Below, piece by piece: positions 12,868 to 24,487 of a stretch of DNA of 64,000 nucleotides. The notes beneath the pieces are model-generated. The model ran no database searches. It was not told the DNA's origin and was given only the letters and a program-made list of their open reading frames with translations. How positions within the stretch are numbered: position 1 is the stretch's first letter; each line of letters opens with the position of its first letter. A program made the translations under genes and the position numbers. Location: positions 87,355,736-87,419,735 of the forward strand of contig OW386289.2 of assembly GCA_936432065.2 (NCBI GenBank), written 5' to 3'. Source of the DNA: Rutpela maculata. Taxonomy: Eukaryota > Arthropoda > Insecta > Coleoptera > Cerambycidae.

Positions 12868-14396
12868 CGTAGGTAAAACGATAAACACAGAATTTATTTT
12901 TACAGCTACAAGCGTATATTTGGAACCACAAAATAGTATTCAAAATAAATTGCCATATTTTTTCTATTTTTAAGTGGAATTAGATAAAATTTTGTACTCA
13001 ACACGTTATGAAAAGTAAATTTTATTTGACTTATGTAATTTGCAAAACTCGCTTGTTTCGCCCGCTTGTTTTGGCAAATATTGCATTCGTCAAATAAAAT
13101 TAGTCTTTTCATGACTGGTTGCGTAAATAACTATTGAATTCGTTATTTCCTCATTTTTACACCGACCTCAATATCGATATTAGGTAATGAGGTTCAAGTA
13201 ACTGGGTGATTGTGAAATTTTGTTTCATAATTTTTAGCTACCTTTTTTGAAAGCGGTTCGAATTTATTTTCAAAAATCTTTTTCCACCCTTTTTAGTGGC
13301 CCTTTAATTTAGTTTCAGTAAAATATCCATATTTACGACTTTTTAAATTTTAACATAGAGTCGTTATCAGAGAATTCTGAAACTCCTATGTATCAAATTT
13401 CATGTAAATTTTCAAAAATATTACAATTATCACATTATCATAGCCATATTGAATTCGCCATCTTGAATTCTTAACTTTTGACATCACATTCGTTATCAGC
13501 TACTCCTAAAATACCTAATTACCAACTCCTACTTAATTTGAATTTTTTATCACAAAATTAAATTTAATGAAATGAAATGAAATTATCACTGGCTTCTTCG
13601 TCAAATCTTCGACTAAAAAAATCTGGTTTCCAATTTTTGCTAACCTTATACTAGACGCAAATTGACGAAATTAGTGTGGGACCGCCGCCAAGCCATACCT
13701 TTTTTAAAGTCGGTTAAAAATTTTGGAAAAAATATGCCCTTTATGACTGTTAATAACCACAGAAAATTTGAACTAAAAATATTTATTTGAACAGCCAAAG
13801 AATATAAATTTTTGAAAACTTTCCTGCCTCATAAAATTATAATATCAATTCGCAGAGAAACATTATTTTAAAGTTCTAAAGTTTTAAAGCTAATTTTGAT
13901 TGCTGAAAAAAATATATACCTTTTGCTCCCTTTTGAAATACTTAATGAAGACTAGACTATTAGGACACACACATTTCTAACCACATGAATAGGTCATTGT
14001 TGCACAGATAATTTTGCTAACTGACGGTATTATCAAGGTTATTTAAATATCGATCTAGAGAAACAGCAGTTTAGCTAAATGGCTCATATCAAGAAGAAAA
14101 TAGAGAAACCCTTATAACAAATGTTATGAAATTAGAGAAAAATACGCTGCAGAAACTCTACTAATGAAGATTTCTTTGTTTGGCAAGTTCACATTTAGGT
14201 TAGTTTTTCAGGTTTTCATTCTTAAGGCTTCTTTAACATTTAAAACTAGGATATTTACATTTAAGGTTATGATCTTGCAGAGTGAGAGGGCAATATGCAT
14301 TTATTTTCGATTTATTATAAACAATGATCGGAATTTGGGTTTAATTCCAGTGGCGCACATAGGAATATAAAATGTTACATAAAAAAATTAAATGTA

Positions 14397-14673
14397 CTAG
14401 TCAACCATCTTAAGTTGGCAAGTAGCCGCGCAGAGAGAGAAGAAATATCGCCACTGTTGGACAGAGGCAAACAAGTTTCTTAAGCTTCTTAAGCTAGCTA
14501 GCTAGCTAGTTATCTGAAGAAGCTTGTTTGTCTCTGTGCAACAGTGACGATATTGTGACAAGTTTTTTAAGCTTCTTAAGCTAGCTAACTAGCTGAAGAA
14601 GCTTGTTTGTCTCTGTCCAACAGTGACGATATTGCTTCTCTCTCTGTGCGTGCCAACTTAGAATGGTTGACTA
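14397..14673. mobile_element. Palindromic MITE, about 80-bp terminal arms
   Basis: The ends ACTAGTCAACCATCTTAAGT and GGTTGACTAGT are reverse complements. The arms continue through CAGAGAGAGAAG, GCCACTGTTGGACAGAG and the mirrored CTCTGTCCAACAGTG. The centre holds a partly duplicated GCTAGCTAGC / AAGCTTCTTAAG core. It is non-coding. Confidence 0.75.
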
Positions 14674-15252
14674 GTAAGTTTGTTCTTTCTTACAAAATTA
14701 AATCGAAATTAAATGTAATACGTATAGACCAGGCAAATCTCATCGTAAAATAGGTTTGGCGTGAACTATTTGGGGACAGTTATTTGTTTATCGCAATGGA
14801 TAGCTCTATTAATGTAAGATAAGTACATAAAGTCGCAAAAAATCCCGACGTGAGCTAAAGCAGCCATTTAGAAAAAATGACCGCCAGAGACATTTTCTTT
14901 AAAATCATATATCTCAGTAACCGTTGCTCCGATTTTAGATTTTTTTTGTTCCATTCTTCACTTCACATTTTACAGAAAGTATGATTACATATTTTACGAT
15001 AAATTAAACGATAAACTTAGGAAATTAAAAAATAATTTAAATATTACGGAAATTTAAACGTTTGTAAACTCGAGACGTTTGTGCTGAAATTTCTAGTCAA
15101 TTTTTGAAAAAATTATTTTAATAAAAGTTCTAAAGCACACAATTAGCTTTCATTTGCTTTTTGGCCGATGTTACTAACTCAAATATTAACGGAGTAATAG
15201 TTATTTATATATAAAATTGTAATCATTTTTAATAATGTACATTAAGGTATAA

Positions 15253-17872
15253 AGGGTGTCCAGTCAGCGTTCTCTCGGAAGATTGTGCAAAACAGCTAAC
15301 TTTGTAAAAAAAACTTTCTTCACAAAACTTTCAATGTTTCGTCTCTACTACAACTTAAAATTATTTTCAATTAAACAAGGTGTCACAAAAACGAGTCACA
15401 CAAGAAAGTATAATTTTTTTTAAATAGAACAGGTTGTATTTTCTTAACGCCAGTTAAGCCTTCAAGGGCCCTGTATTACACCCTAAAATATTTTGCCAAG
15501 TTATTTTTTTCTGTTTTTTCTGGGCAGTTTACAAACATTTTTGACTGGCATATCTCCGCAATTTATTAATCGTTATTTCTAAAAATGTGGGATGTTGTTT
15601 GATAATGATGTATTTACTGAAAAACAATTTTGAAACAAATCTTTAGTATATCGGGTGTCCAAAATATTTGCGTACATTTCTTGATATTTAATTATTATTT
15701 TTCTCATTTTTTTTAAATGGAATGCCTAGGTATACTTTTTTTTACATAAAGGAATAAAACATACAATTCCTCAAATTTTAATATCTCTTTATTTCTATTT
15801 CAAACGTTTTTTGAGATATGATTATATCAAATAACTTTTGCGTAGATTAAGGTGCTCTTTATTTTAGCATTAAAATCTATAATTTAGTTTTACATTTTTT
15901 TCAATTTTTTTAAATGGAATGCCTATAATTTTTTTAAATGGAATGCCTATAATTTTTTAAATAGATGAGTAACCCTTACAATTTCTCACATTTTGATATC
16001 GTACACTTTCTTTTATGAACGGTTCTTGAGCAATAATTTTTTTTCACGATACATAACAACTGCTCAAAATGTCCACCATTTTGATTCAGGTAACACTGAG
16101 GTCTCTTGATAAATGAGCACCTTATACAGTGTAACATATCAACATTTACATGATTTAAACACCCGATGAAGAAAAAACCCACTGAAGTTAGGTCGGGTGA
16201 CTTAGGCGGCCATGTAATGAGACCTAACATAATTTAATAAAATAATAAATTAGATATTATTTAACAGTTTATTAAAATATTGGACCTCCTCTTCCTATCC
16301 ACCTTTCAGGAAACTGATTGCTAATGGCCTGACGAACATTTATACTAAAATGTGGTGGTGCACCTTCAAGTTGTAATCACATATTATTTGTAATGTTATC
16401 AGGAATATGCTCGAATGTTTGTGGAAACGTATTTTGCGTAAAATCTAAGAAGACTGCTCCATTCACATTTCCCTCAAAAAAGCGAGGATGAATAACATAA
16501 TCATGTACAATTCCTCCCCTTACATTTAAACTCTGGTTCTGATTTTTCTGTGCAACATGAGGGTTTTCTCTGGCATAATAATGGAAATTGTGCCTATTCA
16601 CAACTCCATTGCGATGAAACGTTGATTCATCCGTGAACAATACAAATTTGAAAAATTCTTCATTTTCTCCAATTTGGTTTTGAGCCCACTGGCAAAAATT
16701 TAATCTACGATTTAAATCCACATCCCAAAGCTCTTGATGCAGCTGAGCTCGATAGGGGTGAAACTTATTTTTACGAAGACATAGGGAAACACTAGATTCA
16801 CTGACCTCTGACACTTAACTCCCGAACACTTGCCGTAGGATTTTCGATTACGCTCTAAAGTTATAGCCAGATCATTTTCTTCATTACAATACATTTCGTC
16901 GTCTCACCTTCTTTTCATATGCAAAATTTCCAGTACGTTCAAAACGTTCTTTCAAATTTTCTAGAGACCTCACATCAGGACATCTTCTATAGGGATATTT
17001 TTGACCATACATTCTTGATGCCAATAAACAATTTCCATCACATTAACCAATAACATAACATTTACCATAGATATTAAATCTTATTGACAATAATTATAAT
17101 TCGTATTTTTAAATATTAACAATATTAATTCAACTAAATCAGGATAATCTTAAACACATTAGAGAAATGTCATAGAGTGAAAAACAAACCCAAAACAAAA
17201 GACCAAAGCCATACTAGATTTTAATGCTAAAATAAAAAGCACCTCAATTTACGCAAAACCTTTTTGAAATAATCATATCTCAAAAACGGTTTGAAATAAA
17301 AATTAAGTGTATAATATTAGAATGTGGGGAATTTTATGCTTTATTCATCCATGTAAAAAAATATGGGCATTCCATTTAAAAAATTTGAGAAAAATAATAA
17401 TTAAATAACAAGAAATGTAAACAAATATTTTGGACACCCGGTATAATAATAATTTATTTCGAAAATGTTTTTCAGTAAATGCATCATTATCGAATAACAC
17501 CTTACATTTTTAGAAAAAACAATTAATAAATCGCGGAGATATGGTAGTCAAAAAAATGTTTGTAATTTGCCAAAAAAACAGGAAAAAAATTATAACTTGG
17601 CAACGCTGCATCTGATTGGCAAAAATTTTTAAGGTGTAATTCAGGACCCTTAGAGGCTTAACTGGCGTCAAAAAATTAGCTGGTATTCCATTAAAAAAAT
17701 TATACATTCTTGTGTAACTCCTTTTTGTGACACCTTGTATAATTGAAAATAATTTCACGTTGTAGTAGAGATGAAACATTGAAAGTTTTGTTAAAAAAGT
17801 TTTTTTATAAAGTTACCCGTTTTTGCACAATCTTCCGAGGAAGCACTAACTGGACACCTTGAATATTTCCAA
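15253..17872. mobile_element. Mariner-like transposon relic with double long TIRs
   Basis: The outer ends read GGGTGTCCAGTCAGCG and the mirrored CTAACTGGACACC. An inner pair at 15651 and 17440 reads TATCGGGTGTCCAAAATATTTG and its mirror ending CACCCGGTATA, with TA at both inner ends as expected for Tc1/mariner target sites. The inner unit (about 15648-17448) holds the transposase relic. The outer arms add about 400 bp per side of mirrored non-coding DNA, so a TIR element may have inserted into a palindromic one. Confidence 0.65.
15976..17040 (-). pseudogene. DUF4817/DDE transposase (mariner-like), broken
   Basis: Reading the minus strand from 17040: ASRMYGQKYPYRRCPDVRSL and ERFERTGNFAYEKKVRRRNV (DUF4817 helix-turn-helix), then VIENPTASVRELSVRG in a shifted frame. 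In the longest open part, 16814-16377, come FVLFTDESTFHRNG (first catalytic Asp) and RGGIVHDYVIHPRFFEGN. Then EGAPPHFSINVRQAI, FPERWIGRGGPI and, after a roughly 45-bp AT-rich insertion, WPPKSPDLTSVGFFFIGCL with the third acidic residue. It is dead: there are at least two frameshifts and a stop after SVRG, and the usual QDGAPPH reads LEGAPPH, so the second Asp is lost. Such enzymes cut and paste their element at TA sites. Confidence 0.85.
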
Positions 17873-19393
17873 GAACTTAAGTCTTATTTTCTTCAGTTAT
17901 CTTCTATTTTATGTCCAAAGATGTAATAACACTTTCGATTGTACATAAAAAGGGGAAGAGAACAAAAAAAGAAATCTAAAATCAGAGCAATGGTTACTGA
18001 GATATGTCCTTCTAAAAGAAACGGTTCTGGCGGCCATTTTTTCTAAATGGTGGCTTTAGCTCACATTGGGATTTTTCGGGACTTATATATCCTCATTCTA
18101 CATGAATAAAGCTATCCATTTCGATAAAGAAATAGCTGTCCCCAGATAGTTCATACTCAAAACTGGATTTGCCTGCACTAGTACCCACCTTATGAGTTTC
18201 TCATTTATTTTGGAATAATAGAATACATGTATACATATGTACAACTAAAAACGTATGCATATTTTAATAAATCCTTGTAACGACGCACCTGAAATTAAAC
18301 CCAAAATTCCGATCACTGATTATAAATATTTAAAATACCAAAGATAGTATAATCTTTCAAACTGTCTCAGCTACTTGCTATTGTGCTAACGAATACCTAC
18401 TATATATGTTTTTTATTGTAAATTTCTGTCGTACTTGAATAATTTTAGTTTGTCAATGAAAATAGTTCCTAATTTCATTATTAGAGCATGGCATTTAACT
18501 ATATACAACATTTGTAATAATACTTGTATATTGTTGTATTTCTTAGTGCGATGGAAATTATCTAAAACTATTTTAAAGATTGTACCATTTATGATTTTTT
18601 CAATATTTATAAGAAACCGAAAATAAAAGCATATTTTTCTCTCACTCTGCAAAATCCTTAAGCTAAATGAAGTTTAATGGCTACCTAACATTTAAATTTT
18701 GTTGATAATACCGCCCGTATGAACAATAAACGCAAAACGAACTAGTGGCTCCATCTCAAGTTTATTTCTGAATGCGGCTTGGGTCACTTTCCCTCTTAAA
18801 ATATATGGTTTCTAATATAGTTTACCATAAATAACTCAGTTTCAAAGATTTATGGTTTAGGCCATTGTGCAGCTCACAGCCTCATATATTAGAGATGTTA
18901 AGTTCTGCCCTGAATTTGATAAAATTCTGCTCCGTTTACTTTCCTGCAGTGATTTAGATTTATTTTTAATTCACTTACTCGTGTTGTCAATCTACCTTGT
19001 TTTTATCAACTTATCTTAAAGATAAATATTCTCTTCACAAATTTATTACAATTAAAATATTTTTATAATTCGTTACGCAACGTTGTAAATCATAGTAGTT
19101 GGGTAGTAGATACTACGTAGAAAGGAACGTGTGATATCTTAATGTAATGTAATTTTACGTTCTCACTAGCAGCTTGACTATAGAAAATAGAACCTAATAG
19201 AATGGTAATTAATTAATTTGCAATCGTGCTTCATTAAGTAAACAATATTACAGCCTTTCATTTGTGTAACGGAGCGAAAAATATTAAATATATATTCTTC
19301 TATGCTCGCCTCGTATAGTTAAATTATCCTGAAAATTTCTAGTTTCTTTTCTCAATTATCCATTATAATTAAATAAATTTTATTTCATTGCAG

Positions 19394-19602
19394 GTAACCT
19401 AGATGAGGTGTTGGATCCTAAGTTGACTTTAAGCGATTATCAGATAACAGAAATTTACGTTGTTTTGAAAGGAACTGTTAGTCTCAATCAAGCCTTTTCC
19501 ACGAGTGACATCATGGCTCTAAGAAAGGAGGAGGAGAGGAAACAGATGCATACCAAGACTGGAGGTGGTGTGTTTAACTTGATTTTTCGCAGGGGAAAAT
19601 CG
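19394..19602 (+). CDS. cobl: Cordon-bleu-like actin regulator, exon
   Basis: The acceptor is TTTCATTGCAG|GTAACC and the donor TCG|GTGAGT. The first two bases complete a Gly codon left by the upstream exon (phase 1), and the exon ends in phase 0. It codes 69 further residues. NLDEVLDPKLTLSDYQITEI finishes the second ubiquitin-like module (family pattern: LxLxxSLxxLGIxELYAxD). A Lys/Glu-rich linker follows (REEERKQ-type), then GGGVFNLIFRRGKS, which matches the conserved KKxLGFFKxxKRS segment that follows the module in Cobl proteins. The reading frame is clean throughout, unlike the surrounding repeats. Confidence 0.85.
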
Positions 19603-19799
19603 GTGAGTGTTGACACGTAGTACCGCGAAAACGGAGCGTCAATGTTTAGGAATGTTGTGGTTAAATCATGTGATTTCAGTGTTTTAAACGGTTTACTCAG
19701 GTAAAGTGATTTTGAAAGTGAGTGAAGGAAATATTCATTATAGTGTATATACGTCGGGAATTAACATCAGGTATCGAAATTAAAACATATTTTTGAGTA

Positions 19800-20241
19800 G
19801 TTACAATAACCAAACTAGTGAAAATGAAGTGGGGTAGTAATGTCGTTGGTGGGAAGTAAAAAAAATTGTTGGGGCCCTTGATTCTTGTACACACATTAAA
19901 TCTCAATTTTATTTTTTTCACCTCCTGAAAAATGGGGTGGGGGTGGCACTGGGGGGGTGGCTAATACCAAAAATTTTTTTGAGACCTTAGCGTCCCTTTT
20001 ATATACTAAATACCAATTTTATGGAGTCTCACATGCTTGATTTAGCTATTTACCCCAATTTACCCCCTAAGTCTTCAACAGAATAAGATCAATATATAAT
20101 TTATTTCCAGATTTCTTTAAAATACATACGTATACCAAATTTCAAGTCAATATCTTAAACGATTCCAGGGTAATCGTGCGCACAAGAAAATCATTTTTTT
20201 TTGCGTTACTATACTTTCACTGGTTGTGAAAGTAATTCAGG
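19800..20241 (-). repeat. DINE-like repeat family R, copy 1
   Basis: Reverse-strand copy, truncated at its 3' end. Landmarks in order are AATGGGGTGGGGGTGG, CTTGATTTAGCTATTTACCCC, ACCAAATTTCAAGTCAATAT, CGTGCGCAC, and the terminal TTTCACTGGTTGTGAAAG. The GTCY-repeat part is missing. Confidence 0.7.
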
Positions 20242-20377
20242 ATTATCATAACTGTAGTTTCAGAACAGCAAATGACATTAGGTCACCTTTATACACATTA
20301 GTAAAGTCTTGAGAAAATAGTATAGGTGCACATTTACTTCCACATCCACGTACTGGAGTGGAAGTATAGGCAAAAAT

Positions 20378-20489
20378 AAAAAAACCGCTGCCCAAGGAAT
20401 CACTGCTTCCACATCCAGATTTGCTACCCAAGTCTCTCACGACGAAAACATTTTGTATGTGGAAATAATTGTTTATGGAACTTTAATAA
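20378..20489 (-). repeat. DINE-like repeat family R, 3'-end fragment
   Basis: Starts AAAAACCGCTGCCCAAGGAA and continues CTTCCACATCCAGATTTG to AATAATTGTTTATGGAAC. This is the reverse complement of the 3' terminal 110 bp of the full copy at 41793-42531. Confidence 0.75.
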
Positions 20490-21150
20490 TTACTTCCTCA
20501 TCCAGTGGTAGTATAGTAACGACAAAAAACTTTTTTAAAATTTTTATTGTTCAAATAGGCTTAAAATGTCATGAAACGTCGAGATTTTAAGTTTGAGCGA
20601 AAAAAAATCTGTCTGTCGGTCTGTCGGTCTGTCGGTCTGTCGGTCTGTCGGTCTGTCGGTCTGTCGGTCTGTCTGTCTGTCTGTCTGTCGGTCTGTCTGT
20701 AACTTTTTTTTTGTGCATACGTGTACTCTGGAACCGTTTAAGGCATTGACTTGAAATTTGGTACACTTTAACGAGATTTGGAACTAGATTATATTTTCAT
20801 CTTGTTCCGTCGAAGGGTTGGGGGGTAAATTTGGGGTAAATGCGTAAATCAAGCAGGTAAGAGTCCATAAAATTGGTATTTAGTGTACAAAAGAGAAGCT
20901 AAGGTCTCAAAAAAATGTTCGGCATTTGCCACCCCCATTACCATCCCCACCCCCTTATTAAAGGGGATGAAAAAAAATTGTGATTTAAGGTGTGTACAAG
21001 AACCAAAAGCTTCAAAATATTTTTTTCTACTTCATCCACCCCCACTATCTACCCTTTACGACCACCCCCACCCCCACTACCGATGTAGCATATCGTTTTA
21101 TAGGTTTTTGGGTTAGACGATTTCAAATATTATGTTGTTAAAGTTACTTT
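20490..21150 (+). repeat. DINE-like repeat family R with (GTCTGTCG)n core
   Basis: Starts TTCCTCATCCAGTGGTAGTA and has ATAGGCTTAAAATGTCATGA, a GTCTGTCG/GTCTGTCT array at about 20612-20700, CTTGAAATTTGGTACAC, GGTAAATCAAGCAGGTAAGA and ACCACCCCCACCCCCACTAC. It stops inside the TTATGTTGTTAAAGTT segment where the minisatellite begins. The open frame at 20883-21116 is a by-product of the C-rich stretch. Confidence 0.8.
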
Positions 21151-21151
21151 G

Positions 21152-21545
21152 AGTAGTATGGATGCGCAGTGGCTTTCCTCGAATATTTTGGATGCGCAGT
21201 GACTTTTTTCGAGCATTATAGATCGCAGTAGGTTACCTCAAGTAGTATGGATGCGCAGTGGGTTACTTTAAGTAGTATGGATGCGCAGTGGCTTTCCTCG
21301 AGTACAATGGATGCGCAGTAGGTTACCACGAGTAGTGCTATAAATGCGCAGTAGGTTACCTCAAGTGATATGGATGCGCAGTGGTTTCCTCGAGTAAAAT
21401 GGATGCGAGTGGGTTACTTCAAGAAGTATGAATGCGCAGTGGCTTTACTCGAGTAAATTGGATGCACAGTGGGTTACCTTGAGTAGTATAGATGTGTAGT
21501 AGGTTTCCTCGAAAAAAATGCTTGTAGTAGAGGCTTTACTTCTAT
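21152..21545 (+). repeat. Minisatellite, 30-bp unit, about 13 copies
   Basis: The unit is about GTAGTATGGATGCGCAGTGG followed by GTTACCTCGA. Copies alternate between GGCTTTCCTCGA and GGTTACCTCAA versions, which suggests a higher-order 60-bp pattern. Copies vary by 10-20 per cent. It lies exactly between two family R copies in the same orientation, in place of the 3' end of one and the 5' end of the other. Confidence 0.85.
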
Positions 21546-21629
21546 CGTATAGTTTACGACACACAACGATTTTTTATATCTTTATCTTGCCATTTTCTGC
21601 GTATTAGTTCGACATTTAGTTGAAGCATA

Positions 21630-22267
21630 TTAACGCAAAAAAAAATTTGAAAATTTTCATTGTTTAGATAGGCTTAGAATATCAGGAAACGTCAATATTT
21701 TAAGTCTGAGCAAAATAAATTTGTCTGTTGCCTCGGTCTGTCAGTCTTGTATCGTTTTGGTGCTCACGATTACTCTGGAACCGTTTAAGATATTCACTTA
21801 AAATATGGCAGACGTATGTTTTTTAACGAGATCTGGAACTAGATTATATTTTGATCTTATTCCGTTGCAGATTTGAAGGGGGGTAAACGGGGTTAAATAG
21901 GTAAATCAAGCAAGTAAGAGTCCATGAAACTGGTATTTAGTAAATATAAGAGGAGCTAAGGCCTCAAAAAAAATGGCATTAGCCATCTCTATTACCACCC
22001 TCACCCTATTATTAAAGGTGGTGAAAAAATATTGTGATTTAGTGTGTGTACAAGAGCCAAAGTCATCAAGAATTTTTTTCACTTCATTCACCCCCACCTT
22101 TATTACAGATGTGGCATATAATTTTATGGGGTTTTGGGGTAAATGATTTCAAATATTATACCATTAAAGTTCCATAAACAATTATTTCCCCACAGTGGAG
22201 TGCAAATATAGTATTTTGTTGTAAGAGACTTGAATGTGGAAGTAGTGATTCCTTGGGCAGCGGTTTA
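21630..22267 (+). repeat. DINE-like repeat family R, copy with 3' end
   Basis: Has AACGCAAAAAAAAATTTGA, ATAGGCTTAGAATATCAGG, a decayed GTCTGTTGCCTCGGTCTG core, the C-rich block and a full 3' end (GAATGTGGAAGTAGTGATTC, CTTGGGCAGCGGTTT) at 22267. It abuts the next copy tail to tail. Confidence 0.8.
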
Positions 22268-22853
22268 TAATATTTGAAATCGTCGATCCCAAAAACACAT
22301 AAAATGATATTCCACATCGGTAGTGTGGTGAAGATAGTGATAAGGGGAAGGTAGTGGGGATGTATGAAGTAAAAAAAATATTTTGAAGACTTTGATTCTT
22401 GTACACTCACTAAATCACATTTTTTTCACCCCCTTTTATAATGGGGTGGGGGTAGTAATGGGGTGGCTAATGCCGAAATTTTGTTTGAGACATTAGCTTC
22501 TCTTGTATATACTAAACACCAATTTAATGGACTCTTGCCTGCTTGATTTACCTATTTACCCCCATTTACCCCAATTGACCCCACAACCCTCCAACAGAAT
22601 AAGATGAAAATATAATGTTTCAGATTTCTTTAAAATACATAAGTGTACCAAATTTCAAGTCAATATCTTAAACGGTTCCAAAGTAATCGTGCGCAGAAAA
22701 AAGTTACAGACAAACCGACAGACAGACAGAGATTTTTAATGCTCAAACTTAAAATTTCGACGTTTCATAACATTCTAAGCCTATTTGAACATTAAAAATT
22801 TTTTTAAATTTTTTTGTTACTACTTATAGTTCCACTGGAAGTGGAAGTAATTG
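22268..22853 (-). repeat. DINE-like repeat family R, reverse copy
   Basis: Reverse copy from ATAATATTTGAAATCGTC, missing the extreme 3' end, to TTCCACTGGAAGTGGAAG at 22852, including the GACAGACAGACAG core. With the preceding copy it makes a roughly 1.2-kb inverted pair. Confidence 0.8.
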
Positions 22854-22859
22854 ATAATT

Positions 22860-23145
22860 TTTTTTGTCAAATAGGCTTAGAATGTCATGAAACGTCGAGA
22901 TTTTAAATTTAAGCAAAAAAAAATCTGTCTGTCGGGCTTGTCTGTCTGTCTGTAACTCTTTTTTTATGCGCAAGATTACTCGGAAACGGTTTACGATATT
23001 GGCCTGAAATTTGGTACACCTATATATTGTTTAGAGGTTTTGAAATATTATATTATTAAAGTTCTATGATCAATTCGTTTCACATATAATAGTGAAATGT
23101 AAATATAGTATCAGAAAGTGATTCTTTAGGCAGCGGTTTTTTATG
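22860..23145 (+). repeat. DINE-like repeat family R, internally deleted copy
   Basis: Runs from CAAATAGGCTTAGAATGTCA through a short GTCTGTCTGTCTGT core to TGGTACACC. It then jumps to TTTTGAAATATTATATTATT and the 3' end TTCTTTAGGCAGCGGTTTTT. About 380 bp of the C-rich interior are missing. Confidence 0.75.
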
Positions 23146-23431
23146 ACGTGAAAACCAAAGAAGTTAATTAAATTTGTGTTGAGAAAAATGTTAAAAAAGT
23201 ATACTGAATCATTGCTTGCATTGTGTAAAGAAATACATACTGCATCATTGCGGTCACTGTCGGCTGATTTTTTTTTTTTTATATATATTATGTTTATACC
23301 TCTGACTTGTATAGTGTTGATTTATTTCTGGTAGTATATTGTTACTGTTTTCATATTTCTTTGTTTTTGTATTTCACTTGTATTCTTATTATTTTATTGA
23401 TAAATGTAATGATAACTTTAAATCTGTAGTC

Positions 23432-23815
23432 GGGGGCGAGCATAGAGGCGACTTCAATTTGAATGTCAGTCGATATTCCGTTGAAGCAACGTCGAACGCG
23501 GTTAGTACTTGGATGGATGACCCATCTTGGGAAATATAGCGTTCTCGTCCCACCTTCTAGCGGCTTGTATATCAGTGTATACGCGGAAGTTACGTAACTT
23601 CAGATGAGGATTCCGTAGTGGATATACCATCCTTCGGAAGGGATGTAAAGCAGGCGGTCCCTTGTCTATTAAATGTTAGGCAAGTAAAAGATCCCTACTC
23701 TTCTTAGGGGAAGAGGTTCAGCAAAATTTTCACGTTGAGGGTAGCTCATCTTCTGGCGTCGGTGATAGGCCCTGGTAGCGGAAATAGGCCGACGTTAAAA
23801 AAATAGATAAAAATA
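23432..23815 (+). mobile_element. SINE with a 5S rRNA-derived head
   Basis: The head contains CGACTTCAATTTGAATGTCA, GTTGAAGCAACGTCGAACGC and GGTTAGTACTTGGATGG, followed by GACCCATCTTGGGAA. These match the 3' two thirds of arthropod 5S rRNA (AATTAAGCAGCGTCGGGCGC, GGTTAGTACTTGGATGG, GACCGCTTGGGAA), including the internal promoter boxes A, IE and C used by RNA polymerase III. An unrelated body follows (GTAAAGCAGGCGGTCCCTTG) and then an A-rich tail (about 23795-23815). A perfect 12-bp duplication AAATCTGTAGTC flanks it at 23420-23431 and 23816-23827, as expected for LINE-mediated insertion. Confidence 0.9.
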
Positions 23816-23969
23816 AAATCTGTAGTCTCTTCCACAATAAGGATTGTATGTACCTATAATAATTATAACTTTATTTGTACCGTGCTACAGATTTAAAAGA
23901 GATAAAGTAAGTGAATAAATATTTATATCTCTCTATCTAATATTGATACTGAAGTGGTGTAAAAATAAA

Positions 23970-24487
23970 AAACCGCTGCCCAAGGAATCACTACTTCCAC
24001 ATCCAGATTTTCTATTCAAGTCTCTCACAACGAAAAAAATTTGTATGTGGAAATAATTGTTTATGCAACTTTAATAATTGTAATGTTGTAATGTAATATT
24101 TGAAATCGTCTACCCCAAAAGCCCATAAAACAATATCCCACATCAGTAGTAGGTTGGGGGGGTGATAGTGAGGGTGGATGAAGTAGAAAAAACTTTGAGG
24201 TTTTTGGTTCTTGTACACACACTAAATCACATTTTTTTCATCCCTTTTAATAATGGAGTGGGGGAGGGTGGTAATGGGGTGGCTAACGCCAAAAAATTTG
24301 TTGAGACCTTAGCTTCTTTTGTATATACTAAATACCAGTTTTATACAGTCTTACCCGTTTGATTTACCTATTTACCCCCATTTACCCCAACCTTTCGACG
24401 GAATGAGATGAAAATATAATCTAGTTCCAGATCTCGTTAAAGTACATACGTGTACCAAATTTCAAGACAATATTTTAAGCGGTTCCA
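23970..24487 (-). repeat. DINE-like repeat family R, reverse copy
   Basis: Begins AAAACCGCTGCCCAAGGAAT and includes CCACATCCAGATTTTC, the C/G-rich block in reverse, TTTACCTATTTACCCCC and CAAATTTCAAGACAATATT. It ends at GCGGTTCCAAG where a GA microsatellite starts, so the GTCY core and 5' end are lost. Confidence 0.8.

Larger units (their letters stand above)
14020..18720. mobile_element. 4.7-kb nested inverted structure
   Basis: Three successive arms on the left are mirrored in reverse order on the right: 14020-14370 with 18270-18720 (TGCAGAGTGAGAG / CTCTCACTCTGCA), 14729-14990 with 17930-18177 (CAGGCAAATC, CCGATTTTAGATTT), and 15253-15895 with 17195-17872. Between them lies a DDE transposase relic. 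The left side carries an extra small palindrome (14397-14673), and the right outer arm is interrupted at about 18325-18600. It may be one long-TIR element or serial insertions of palindromic elements. Confidence 0.65.
311..19393 (+). other. Cobl intron 1 (19.1 kb)
   Basis: It starts with GTCGGT and ends TTCATTGCAG, and joins exons in matching phase 1. It is filled with foldback elements listed separately. Between them I see no gene: 311-850, 1057-1187, 1511-1903, 3815-4770, 7898-8110, 8380-10970, 11114-11540, 12868-14019 and 18721-19393 are AT-rich unassigned DNA. A short hairpin sits at about 9894-9920 (CTTGGAGC / GCTCCAAG). Confidence 0.8.

Noticed and set aside
21152..21545. CRISPR-like regular repeat array
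   Set aside because: Units are directly tandem without unique spacers and differ from each other; it is a minisatellite in a eukaryotic intron.
23339..23539. 66-codon open frame over the 5S-like sequence
   Set aside because: It crosses the SINE insertion boundary and runs through the 5S-derived head, so it is not a protein gene.
23480..23560. Functional 5S rRNA gene
   Set aside because: The 5' third is diverged or missing, the 3' end departs from 5S after the TTGGGAA block, and it has a SINE body, A-rich tail and target duplications.
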